Source: DASXUG01 sp036504995 (GTDB lineage Bacteria > Pseudomonadota > Gammaproteobacteria > Burkholderiales > Methylophilaceae). From it: a stretch of 64,000 nucleotides of DNA. Below, piece by piece: positions 42,751-50,853 of the stretch. The stretch lies in the NCBI GenBank assembly GCA_036504995.1, contig DASXUG010000008.1:1-64000 (forward strand), read 5' to 3'. Every line of letters begins with the position of its first letter. Positions within the stretch are counted from its first letter, which is position 1. A model generated the notes under the pieces. The model did no database searches. It saw nothing but the letters and a program-made list of their open reading frames with translations, and had not been told where the DNA came from. The position numbers and the translations under genes were made by a program.

Positions 42751-44070
42751 TTGGATAGATCAGAACAAATTCGTAGTCAGATTGCACAACTAATAGAAGA
42801 ATACTCTGCAATTAAATATGCACCTAAGCCTTTTGAGGCTGGGTCAACGGTAATTCCCCCCTCAGGTAAAGTAATTGATTCAAATGAAATAAAAGCGATG
42901 ACAGAGGCGTCTTTAGATGCATGGCTAACTACAGGTCGCTTTAATGAGGCTTTTGAAAAGCGTCTTGCGAATTATTTGGGCGTAAAATTTTTACTCACGA
43001 CAAACTCAGGCTCTTCTGCCAATCTGTTGGCGTTTTCAGCATTGACTTCACCTAGACTTAAAGAGCGTGCTATTAAGCCAGGAGATGAAGTGATAGGCGT
43101 AGCTGCAGGTTTTCCAACTACTGTGAATCCAATTTTACAATTTGGCGCGGTACCTGTGTTTGTTGATATTGATGTGGTTACCCACAATATTGATGTGAAT
43201 AAAATCGAAGCGGCCATTAGCCCAAAAACAAAAGCGATCATGTTAGCCCACTCTCTGGGTAATCCCTTTAACATCAAAGTTGTTATGGAAATATGTAGAA
43301 AATATAATCTTTGGTTGATAGAGGATAATTGTGATGCATTGGGTTCCCGCTACAATGGTCAATTAACAGGTACTTTTGGGGATATTGGTACCTTGAGTTT
43401 TTATCCAGCTCATCATATTACGATGGGCGAGGGCGGTGCAGTTTTTACTAACAGCCCAGAGTTGAAGTTAATTGTCGAGTCATTCCGTGACTGGGGACGC
43501 GATTGCTACTGTGCTCCTGGTAAGGATAACACCTGCGGAAAACGCTTCTGTTGGAAGTTAGGCGATCTGCCTGAAGGTTATGATCATAAATACACATATG
43601 CCCACTTAGGCTACAATCTAAAAATTACTGATATGCAAGCTGCATGTGGTTTAGCCCAGATGGATAAGTTAGATGGGTTTGTGCAAGCACGTAAAGACAA
43701 CTTTAACTATTTGCATGAGCGATTAAAATCATGCGAGGAGTTTTTGATTTTGCCAGAAGCTACCCCCAATAGTGATCCATCTTGGTTTGGCTTTTTAATG
43801 ACAATTCGACCTGAAGCCAAAATACGTCGAGTGGATTTCTTAGAGTATCTGGATCAGAACAAGATTGGTACACGTCTATTGTTTGCAGGTAATTTGACAC
43901 GCCAACCTTATATGGCTGGTCGTAACTTCCGAATAAGTGGAGAGCTTACCAATACTGATGTTGTAATGAATGATAGTTTTTGGATTGGTGTGTATCCTGG
44001 TTTAACAAGAGAAATGCTTGATTTTACTATTGATAAAATTGAATCATATCTTGGTGTTAATTTCGACTGA
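42751..44070 (+). CDS. rfbH: CDP-4-keto-6-deoxyglucose 3-dehydrase RfbH (E1)
   Basis: RfbH is a 439-residue PMP- and [2Fe-2S]-dependent dehydrase that removes the C3 hydroxyl. SFYPAHHITMGEGGAV carries His where aminotransferases have the PLP Lys, the hallmark of this enzyme. DCYCAPGKDNTCGKRFC provides the clustered Fe-S cysteines. It starts with TTG preceded by GGATAG. The partner reductase RfbI (E3, ferredoxin-NAD reductase) is absent from the window. It may be elsewhere, or the intermediate may be used differently by the following genes. Confidence 0.94.
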   Translation: MDRSEQIRSQIAQLIEEYSAIKYAPKPFEAGSTVIPPSGKVIDSNEIKAMTEASLDAWLTTGRFNEAFEKRLANYLGVKFLLTTNSGSSANLLAFSALTSPRLKERAIKPGDEVIGVAAGFPTTVNPILQFGAVPVFVDIDVVTHNIDVNKIEAAISPKTKAIMLAHSLGNPFNIKVVMEICRKYNLWLIEDNCDALGSRYNGQLTGTFGDIGTLSFYPAHHITMGEGGAVFTNSPELKLIVESFRDWGRDCYCAPGKDNTCGKRFCWKLGDLPEGYDHKYTYAHLGYNLKITDMQAACGLAQMDKLDGFVQARKDNFNYLHERLKSCEEFLILPEATPNSDPSWFGFLMTIRPEAKIRRVDFLEYLDQNKIGTRLLFAGNLTRQPYMAGRNFRISGELTNTDVVMNDSFWIGVYPGLTREMLDFTIDKIESYLGVNFD

Positions 44071-44780
44071 TGTTAAACAAAAGAAACAAACTACTCTTAT
44101 TTGGTGCTAGTGGATCTATAGGATCGGCTATATGCGAAAAATTTAAAGAGCAAGCATGGGATGTGGTCGGCGTAGGACGGTCTGCGTTAAGCACAGAAGT
44201 GCAGATTTTATGGGACCCTCTAGACTCTACTATAGAGGGACCTCTTGAGCAGCTTGAGAGCTATGAGGGATTCGATGCTGTATGCTGGGCGCAAGGTCAA
44301 AACTGCAATGACTCTATCTATCAATTTGATGAGCAGGCGCATAGGGATGTCTATGATGCCAATGTTATTTATATTTTAAAAACATTGAGTTTTCTCATTG
44401 AGAGCCAGTTGTTAAGTAAACCAGCTAAATTATGTGTTATTAGTTCGATTTGGCAGGACATGTCTCGTCAAAACAAACTGTCTTATGGGATTTCAAAAGC
44501 AGCACTAAAAGGGCTTGTCTTATCAGCAGCTAATGACTTGGGGGCCGATGGCCATTTAATAAATGCCATCCTTCCTGGCGCGTTGGATACTCCAATGACT
44601 CATAAAAATCTAACTAGCAAGCAGATTAATGTTCTACTGAGTTCAACTCATTTTGGTCGTTTAGCTAGTTTGGTTGATGTTGCTAATGCTGCATATTTCG
44701 TTTGTTCCCCACATAACACAGGCATGACGGGTCAGTTTCTTAAAGTTGATTTAGGGTATTCAGATGTCCGTATCGTTTGA
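44070..44780 (+). CDS. Short-chain dehydrogenase/reductase in the CDP-sugar cassette
   Basis: This 236-residue classical SDR has the cofactor loop LLFGASGSIGSAICE, a CVISSIWQDMS strand with the catalytic Ser, and YGISKAALKGL with Tyr and Lys. NAILPGALDTPMT is typical of the PG motif. The ATG shares one base with the rfbH stop, so translation is coupled. By position it should reduce or oxidise a CDP-keto-deoxysugar or a branched product. It is not an obvious abequose, paratose or tyvelose enzyme. Confidence 0.85.
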   Translation: MLNKRNKLLLFGASGSIGSAICEKFKEQAWDVVGVGRSALSTEVQILWDPLDSTIEGPLEQLESYEGFDAVCWAQGQNCNDSIYQFDEQAHRDVYDANVIYILKTLSFLIESQLLSKPAKLCVISSIWQDMSRQNKLSYGISKAALKGLVLSAANDLGADGHLINAILPGALDTPMTHKNLTSKQINVLLSSTHFGRLASLVDVANAAYFVCSPHNTGMTGQFLKVDLGYSDVRIV

Positions 44781-45849
44781 AATAATATCTAGTATTAAAA
44801 GCTATCAAGTGGATATTTGTGACAACTTAGTCAATAGTAATGGTTATCATCCTGAGCAGAAGTTTGTTCTAATTGATCAATTAGTTTTGGATTTATATCC
44901 TTATCTCAAGTCTGATAGATTGATTACAATTCCTGCTATAGAAGAGTCTAAATCACTTGAAACAGTTGCATATGTGATTGAGACGTTGCGTTCATTAGGA
45001 GCAAATAGAAATAGTCATTTAATTGCGCTAGGTGGAGGAATTGTTCAAGATATTGCCACATTTGTGTCATCGGTTTTTATGCGTGGAATTTCATGGTCAT
45101 ATTATCCAACAACCCTATTGGGTATGGTTGATTCTTGTGTGGGTGGAAAATCATCTATCAACGTTGGGCAATATAAAAACATTGCAGGGAACTTTTATCC
45201 CCCTGACAAGATTGTAGTTGCTACCGAGTTTTGTCGTACTTTAAAAAACGTTGAAGTAATTGCAGGTTTGTGTGAGGCAGTTAAAATATGTTTTGCTCAC
45301 CAAGGCAGTCAATTTGATGCGTTCCTTGAGTTAACTAATCAGGAGGGTATTGTTCCAGAGGCTAGCCTATCAAAAATGGTCGAGCTTACTCTTCTCACCA
45401 AAAAGAAGTTTATAGAGGAGGATGAATTCGATACTGGAGTGCGGCTACTTTTAAACTTTGGGCATACTTTTGGGCATGCCATAGAAGCCGCTGGGAACTT
45501 TTCAATTACACACGGGGTTGCAGTTGGCTTGGGCATGCAGATGGCTATTCAAGTTGCCTACACATTTAGTCCTGAAGTGAAAAACAACAAGAGGGTCAGC
45601 TTGTTGAGCACTTATTTAGAGAAACTACTTAGAAATGTTCCAGAGTTGGTGGGAAGTTTGAAAGCCATTTCTAGTAAAGATATGTTGACTAAATTTCAGT
45701 CTGACAAAAAACATACTAGTACAGACTACGTCGTTATTATTCCCGACACAAATGGTTTTTTAGTGAAAAAGCATATCGTTAAAGGTAGTGAGTTTGAAGC
45801 TTTAGTTGTAAATTTATTTGAAGTAATAAAAGGTACTTATGAAGTATAG
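44764..45849 (+). CDS. 3-dehydroquinate synthase-like sugar-phosphate cyclase homologue
   Basis: This 361-residue AroB-fold protein has NAD and metal-site regions intact: LIALGGGIVQDIATF, RGISWSYYPTTLLGMVDSCVGGKSSIN, and NIAGNFYPP. The metal ligands appear to be Glu in GLCEAVK and His in FGHTFGHAIE and ITHGVAVG. It overlaps the SDR gene by 17 bases and the next gene by 11, so it belongs to the sugar operon and not to shikimate synthesis. Relatives include DHQ synthase and 2-deoxy-scyllo-inosose synthase. A carbocyclising step on a sugar is inferred. It could instead be a recruited dehydroquinate-like enzyme of unknown reaction. Confidence 0.85.
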   Translation: MSVSFEIISSIKSYQVDICDNLVNSNGYHPEQKFVLIDQLVLDLYPYLKSDRLITIPAIEESKSLETVAYVIETLRSLGANRNSHLIALGGGIVQDIATFVSSVFMRGISWSYYPTTLLGMVDSCVGGKSSINVGQYKNIAGNFYPPDKIVVATEFCRTLKNVEVIAGLCEAVKICFAHQGSQFDAFLELTNQEGIVPEASLSKMVELTLLTKKKFIEEDEFDTGVRLLLNFGHTFGHAIEAAGNFSITHGVAVGLGMQMAIQVAYTFSPEVKNNKRVSLLSTYLEKLLRNVPELVGSLKAISSKDMLTKFQSDKKHTSTDYVVIIPDTNGFLVKKHIVKGSEFEALVVNLFEVIKGTYEV

Positions 45850-47593
45850 TGATCAAATTACTGATTGGTTGGTTGGGCTGGGTTATACCCACTGCTTTTA
45901 TGTTGGCGGGGGTAATATCATGCATTTATTGGAAAGTTTTAGCCGCAAACTAGATTGTATTCCAGTGATACATGAAGTGGCTGCTACAATTGCAACAGAA
46001 TATTTCAACGAATCAAATTTGTCTAAAAAAGCGGTTGCATTAGTGACAGCAGGCCCAGGTTTGACGAATGCTGTGACCGGTTTAGCTGGGGCTTACTTAG
46101 AGAGCCGAGAGCTATTATTAATTGGAGGACAGGTAAAAACAGCTGATCTTTCCAGAGGCCGTTTGCGACAGAGAGGTATACAAGAAATTGATGGTGTTGC
46201 AATTGTAAAACCTATTACTGTTAGGGCTGAGTTAATAGATGAGGTGATTGATTTTGAACGCTTTTCAAATATTGTATCCCATACAGGCGTATCTAGAAAA
46301 GGGCCAGTTTTTCTCGAAATTCCTATAGATATTCAGAGCCGAGAAGTTAACTTTTCTAATGTGTTGCTATCAAAACCAGAGACACTTTATCCTCTGGTAA
46401 GCTCAGAAGATATTTCTAAAGTAATTGCCAAAATTAATTTGGCTAAGCGGCCATTACTTTTGCTGGGAGGGGGCGTGTCCAGAGCAGTAGCCAAGAAGCT
46501 TAAGGCTAACTTGGCCGCATTATCTATTCCCATAGCTACCACATGGAATGCAGCTGATCGAATAGCCTCTGATCAGGCTAATTATGTTGGTAGACCTAAT
46601 ACCTGGGGACAGCGTAGCGCAAATTTAATTATCCAGCAGTCAGATCTGGTTATAGCTGTAGGTACCAGACTTGGTATGCAGCAAACGGGATTTAATTGGC
46701 AGCGTTTTGTGCCTAATGGTGAGATAGTTCAAGTCGATATTGATCAGGCTGAGCTTGATAAAGGGCACCCTAAGGTTGCGATTCCCTTGCTTGGTGACGC
46801 CAACGATTTTCTCGAAAGGTTTGTGAGTACCCCGCTTAGGGACTATTCGGACTGGCTGGAATACACGTCTGAAATTAGAGCATCTATCCCCTTAGTTGAA
46901 CCAATTAATACTACAGGCGAGGCGTATATTTCCCCTTATGTTTTTACCGAAGAACTTTCCAATATATGTTCTGAAAGTGATGTGATTATTCCTGCAAGTA
47001 GTGGAGGAGCCTTTACAGTCATGATGCAAGCTTTTCAGCAGAAAAATGAACAAGTGATTATCACAGATAAAGGTTTAGCATCCATGGGTTACGGTTTATC
47101 AGGGGCGATTGGTGTGTCTATCGCGCATCCAGATAAACGCGTAATTTTGGTGGAGGGGGATGGTGGATTTTCGCAAAATATTCAAGAAATTGGCACTGCT
47201 GCGATTAGAAATTTAAACTTAAAAATTTTTATCTTTGATGATTCAGGTTATGCTTCAATACGCGCTACCCAAAGAAACTACTTTGGTGGACGTTATGTGG
47301 GTTGCGATCGTAATACGGGGTTGGGATTACCTAACTGGGAGAAATTATTTGATGCGTGGAATGTGCCAGTAATGCGCGTAAATCGCGGATATACTTTAGA
47401 TCCTCAATTTATGGAAATGTTTAAAATGAATGGTGTATGCGCATTTATTGTTTCTGTTGATCCAGAACAGACATATTTCCCTAAAATTACTAGTCGAATT
47501 ACAGAAAATGGCTCTATGGAGTCCAATCCTTTGCATGTGATGACCCCGCAGTTAGATGAAGATCAACTTCGAGTGTTAGCTAAGTATTTATAA
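45839..47593 (+). CDS. Thiamine-diphosphate enzyme of the acetolactate synthase type (possible YerE-like C2 transferase)
   Basis: This 584-residue three-domain TPP enzyme starts its PYR domain with GLGYTHCFYVGGGNIMHLLE. The cofactor-activating Glu lies in VIHEVAATIATEY. TAGPGLTNAVTGLAGAYLES is typical. The PP domain has VEGDGGFSQNIQEIGTAA, then FDDSGYASIRA, where the usual metal-binding NN is DD. In Yersinia, YerE uses TPP to attach a two-carbon unit to a CDP-4-keto-3,6-dideoxyhexose. The same CDP-sugar genes lie just upstream, so a branch-adding role is an informed inference. Overlap with the cyclase-like gene shows tight coupling. Confidence 0.86.
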   Translation: MKYSDQITDWLVGLGYTHCFYVGGGNIMHLLESFSRKLDCIPVIHEVAATIATEYFNESNLSKKAVALVTAGPGLTNAVTGLAGAYLESRELLLIGGQVKTADLSRGRLRQRGIQEIDGVAIVKPITVRAELIDEVIDFERFSNIVSHTGVSRKGPVFLEIPIDIQSREVNFSNVLLSKPETLYPLVSSEDISKVIAKINLAKRPLLLLGGGVSRAVAKKLKANLAALSIPIATTWNAADRIASDQANYVGRPNTWGQRSANLIIQQSDLVIAVGTRLGMQQTGFNWQRFVPNGEIVQVDIDQAELDKGHPKVAIPLLGDANDFLERFVSTPLRDYSDWLEYTSEIRASIPLVEPINTTGEAYISPYVFTEELSNICSESDVIIPASSGGAFTVMMQAFQQKNEQVIITDKGLASMGYGLSGAIGVSIAHPDKRVILVEGDGGFSQNIQEIGTAAIRNLNLKIFIFDDSGYASIRATQRNYFGGRYVGCDRNTGLGLPNWEKLFDAWNVPVMRVNRGYTLDPQFMEMFKMNGVCAFIVSVDPEQTYFPKITSRITENGSMESNPLHVMTPQLDEDQLRVLAKYL

Positions 47594-47625
47594 TCATTTT
47601 TAAAAAATAGAATAAAGATATTGAG

Positions 47626-48417
47626 ATGAATAAACGTGAATATCAAATGCTTGAAATCTTAAAAAAATTAAGAGACGAGCATGGAGCAGTTGCAGTAAAA
47701 GCAGAGTTTGAGGCTGAGGGTACTAGAGTTGATGAGCTACTTAGGTTGATTGAAATTGCAAGAAAAGCAAACTTGAAAATTGCGCTCAAAATTGGCGGTT
47801 GTGAAGCAATACGTGATTTGATTGAAAGTAAGCAGCTTGGTGTGGAGTATATCATCGCGCCAATGGTTGAAACGCCATATGCTTTAACCAAGTTTATTGA
47901 TGCTAAAAACAAAATATATAACCTTGATGAGCAAGCAGATACTGACTTTTTGTTCAATGTTGAAACTATAACGGCTTTTAATCATATTCACGAAATGGCT
48001 AAACTAGCTTCAGCTGAAAAAGGGCTAAATGGGATGGTTTTTGGCCGAGTAGATTTCTCTGGTTCTATGGGCTGGTCAAGAGATGACATTAACACAGATG
48101 CAATGACTGAGTATTGCGTCAAGTCTAGTGCGGTTTGCTTGGACCATAAACTTGATATGGTTGTTGGTGGGGCCGTATCAGTTGATGCCTTGCCAATGTT
48201 AAAAAGTATATACAGATCTAATTTGACCCGATTTGAAACAAGGAAAGTGATTTTTACTGGCGCAGCAGTCGAAAACCCATCAATTGAGTTAGGGTTGTTG
48301 GATGCGGTGAAGTTCGAGTTGCTGTGGCTGTTAAATAAGCGCGACTACTACGGATTAATCATGAAAGAAGATGACAAAAGAATCGATATGTTGGAAACAA
48401 GATGGAAAGTTTTATAG
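47626..48417 (+). CDS. HpcH/HpaI-type aldolase
   Basis: This 263-residue protein of the HpcH/HpaI aldolase/citrate lyase beta family has a TIM barrel. LKIALKIGGCEAIRDLIE, YIIAPMVETPYALTKF, LFNVETITAFNH and GMVFGRVDFSGSMGW fit the barrel strands, and a Glu and Asp offer metal binding. Family members join or cleave pyruvate or other 2-oxoacids with aldehydes. In this operon it may form a carbon-carbon bond on a keto-deoxysugar or make the donor for the TPP enzyme. Neither has direct support. Confidence 0.82.
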   Translation: MNKREYQMLEILKKLRDEHGAVAVKAEFEAEGTRVDELLRLIEIARKANLKIALKIGGCEAIRDLIESKQLGVEYIIAPMVETPYALTKFIDAKNKIYNLDEQADTDFLFNVETITAFNHIHEMAKLASAEKGLNGMVFGRVDFSGSMGWSRDDINTDAMTEYCVKSSAVCLDHKLDMVVGGAVSVDALPMLKSIYRSNLTRFETRKVIFTGAAVENPSIELGLLDAVKFELLWLLNKRDYYGLIMKEDDKRIDMLETRWKVL

Positions 48418-48445
48418 GTTACTTTTCTAAAACAAAAATCTTGTT

Positions 48446-49399
48446 ATGAGCACACTATTAGTCATTGGAGGTAGCGGTTTTTTTGGAAAATCTATTCTGG
48501 ATGCATACTCAAGAGGTTTGCTTCGTCCTTGGGGAATTTCTCGTGTAATAGCGATGTCTAGGAATGCACACGAGTTATCAAAGCAAGTCCCGCATCTGAT
48601 AACTGAAAGGGTTGAGCTACTTTCTGCAGATATATCAATAGTCAATAGCCTGCCAACAGCAGATTACGTAATTCATGCTGCAGCATCGACGGACGTTAGG
48701 GGCTATATTTCTAAACCAGAACAAGAAAAAAAAAATATCCAAGCTGGAACTTATAATTATTGTGACTTAGCCAAACTGGCCCATCCGAAGAGTAAAATAG
48801 TTTACGTTAGTTCTGGCGCTGTTTATGGGGTGCAGCCAAAGACTCTTAATGCGATAACAGAGTCGTATAGGCCTGACACTTTAGTTGGAATGGATCCTGG
48901 AAAAATTGACTACGCCATAGCAAAAAATCATGCTGAAAGTGCTATCAAGACGCTAGCGGCTGAGGGCCTAAATTTAAGTATTGCCAGGTGCTTCGCTTTT
49001 GTAGGAATGTGGCTACCAAGAGACCAGCATTTTGCTATTGGAAATTTTATTGATGATGGTATTAATGGCCGACCTATTAAGGTAAAGGCTCAGCACAAAG
49101 TCTATCGTAGTTATATGTATGCAGATGATTTGGTTGAGTGGTTGATGACGATTGCTGAAAACTCGAACCCGCTTTGCCCAGTGTATAACGTTGGATCTGA
49201 TCAAGAAGTACTTTTGGGTGATTTAGCCCAAAAAATCTCAAAGCTGTTTTCTGTAGAGGCTGATGTCGCAGCTATTCTAGAGACAAAGATTGATCGTTAC
49301 ATACCCTCAATTGAAAAAGCAAAGACTGAGTTAGGTTTGTATCTTAAGTACGATTTAATGAGCTCAATTTATGCCACCTTGAAAGGCGTAAGCTTATAG
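48446..49399 (+). CDS. NAD-dependent epimerase/dehydratase
   Basis: This 317-residue extended SDR has LLVIGGSGFFGKSILDAY at the N-terminus, VIHAAASTDVRGYISKPEQ, and KIVYVSSGAVYGVQP. The catalytic pair lies in DYAIAKNHAESAI, with Tyr and Lys. SIARCFAFVGMWLPRDQHFAIGNFI and SYMYADDLVEWL follow the GalE/RfbG-like pattern. It resembles CDP-sugar reductases such as tyvelose/paratose epimerases only in general. It probably finishes the nucleotide sugar made by the preceding genes. It begins 28 bases after the aldolase stop. Confidence 0.83.
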   Translation: MSTLLVIGGSGFFGKSILDAYSRGLLRPWGISRVIAMSRNAHELSKQVPHLITERVELLSADISIVNSLPTADYVIHAAASTDVRGYISKPEQEKKNIQAGTYNYCDLAKLAHPKSKIVYVSSGAVYGVQPKTLNAITESYRPDTLVGMDPGKIDYAIAKNHAESAIKTLAAEGLNLSIARCFAFVGMWLPRDQHFAIGNFIDDGINGRPIKVKAQHKVYRSYMYADDLVEWLMTIAENSNPLCPVYNVGSDQEVLLGDLAQKISKLFSVEADVAAILETKIDRYIPSIEKAKTELGLYLKYDLMSSIYATLKGVSL

Positions 49400-49406
49400 C
49401 TTTAAA

Positions 49407-49778
49407 ATGAATAGTAAATTTATCAGGTTTTTATTTGTTGGAATTCTAAACACGTTATTTGGTTACAGTATTTATGTTCTTTTTTTATACTGCAACCTAA
49501 GTTTTTCAATAGCTGCTTTGCTTTCAACTATTATTGGTGTGCTTTTTAACTTCAAAACGACAGGAAGGTATGTCTTTCGGTCAGACGATAATAAGTTAAT
49601 TTTTCGATTTATCACTGTATACGCACTTTTATATTTGTTTAACGTGACAGGAATCAAACTGTTAAATACGGTAAAAGTAAGTTACGTGTTAGCTGGAGCC
49701 TTGATGCTAATTCCCATGGCTATTTTAAGTTTTCTATTAAATAAAAAGTTTGTATTTAAACATGACCAAGCTGATTAG
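49407..49778 (+). CDS. GtrA family membrane protein (flippase-type)
   Basis: This 123-residue protein has four predicted TM helices: FIRFLFVGILNTLFGYSIYVLF, then FSIAALLSTIIGVLFNF, FITVYALLYLFNVTGI, and LAGALMLIPMAILSFLL. FNFKTTGRYVF and NKKFVF are GtrA signatures. GtrA proteins are thought to move undecaprenyl-phosphate-linked monosaccharides across the membrane. The next gene overlaps it by 17 bases and encodes the expected GtrB-like transferase. Confidence 0.9.
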   Translation: MNSKFIRFLFVGILNTLFGYSIYVLFLYCNLSFSIAALLSTIIGVLFNFKTTGRYVFRSDDNKLIFRFITVYALLYLFNVTGIKLLNTVKVSYVLAGALMLIPMAILSFLLNKKFVFKHDQAD

Positions 49779-50700
49779 TATTGTTTCACCATGCTACAAC
49801 GAAGAAGATAACATCGAAGAGTTATACGTTCGTATCAAAGCAGAGATAGCAAAGCACCCCGATTACGAGTTTGAAATTATCTTTATAGATAATCACTCAT
49901 TAGATACCACAGTAGAAAAACTTAGGCGAATCGCTAGCATCGATCGTCAAGTCAAAGTGATTATAAATACGCGCAACTTTGGGCATATTAGATCACCCTA
50001 TTACGGGATCTTACAATCGAGAGGTATGGCAACCATATACTTGGCATCTGACTTGCAAGATCCGCCTGAACTAATAGGGGAGTTTATCCAACATTGGGAA
50101 GGTGGCTATAAGTTAGTAATGGCAGTAAAGCCTGTGAGTAAAGCATCCATGTTGATGCATTACTTGCGTCAGTCATATTATCGTTTTTTAGACGATATTT
50201 CAGATATATCTATTCTCTCAGACTCAACAGGGTTTGGCTTATATGATAAAGATGTATTAGACCGTCTGAGAAAAATTGAGGACCCTTATCCGTTCTTAAG
50301 AGGGCTGATTTGTGAGTTGGGTTATGAGATCAAAACGATAGAGTTTAACCAACCCAGGCGACAAAGAGGTATTTCCAAAAATAACTTTTATACACTTTAT
50401 GATATTGCAATGCTGGGAATAGTAAGCCATTCAAAAATGCCTATTAGAGTTGCCGCTATCACTGGGTTTATCTTAGGGTTGATCAGTATGTTAGTGGCAA
50501 CAGTGTTTTTAATTTTTAAGCTTATTTACTGGCATTCATTCCCTGTAGGAATTGCGCCAATAGTGATAGGCATGTTTTTCATGTTTGGGATATTGCTTTT
50601 TTTTATTGGCATATTAGGCGAGTATATTGGTTCAATACATACATACGTTCAGAAGAGACCAGTCGTCGTGGAAAAAGAAAGAATCAACTTTGTAGATTAA
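49762..50700 (+). CDS. GtrB-like polyprenyl-phosphate glycosyltransferase (GT2, DPM type)
   Basis: This protein of about 312 residues has an N-terminal GT2 domain (ISIVSPCYNEEDNIEELY, IDNHSLDTTV, SDLQDPPELI). Two C-terminal TM helices follow (AAITGFILGLISMLVATVF and IVIGMFFMFGILLFFIGILGEY). This is the arrangement of GtrB and bactoprenol glucosyltransferases, which attach one sugar to undecaprenyl phosphate. ATG 49762 is preferred; an in-frame TTG at 49750 would extend it by four residues. The donor may be the CDP-deoxysugar made upstream, but UDP-sugars are the known norm. Confidence 0.88.
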   Translation: MTKLISIVSPCYNEEDNIEELYVRIKAEIAKHPDYEFEIIFIDNHSLDTTVEKLRRIASIDRQVKVIINTRNFGHIRSPYYGILQSRGMATIYLASDLQDPPELIGEFIQHWEGGYKLVMAVKPVSKASMLMHYLRQSYYRFLDDISDISILSDSTGFGLYDKDVLDRLRKIEDPYPFLRGLICELGYEIKTIEFNQPRRQRGISKNNFYTLYDIAMLGIVSHSKMPIRVAAITGFILGLISMLVATVFLIFKLIYWHSFPVGIAPIVIGMFFMFGILLFFIGILGEYIGSIHTYVQKRPVVVEKERINFVD

Positions 50701-50853
50701 GCTGGAAGTTGAAAGCCTTATGGTTGGATTAATGGTGTACAACAGTTGATTAATTTTTATTGCAAGCCAGCATTTAAAGCGCCACACGACTTAACCCTAG
50801 TGCTAAGCAGTAATAATTAATCTAAAACAAAAAATTAAAAGAGAACATAGTTA

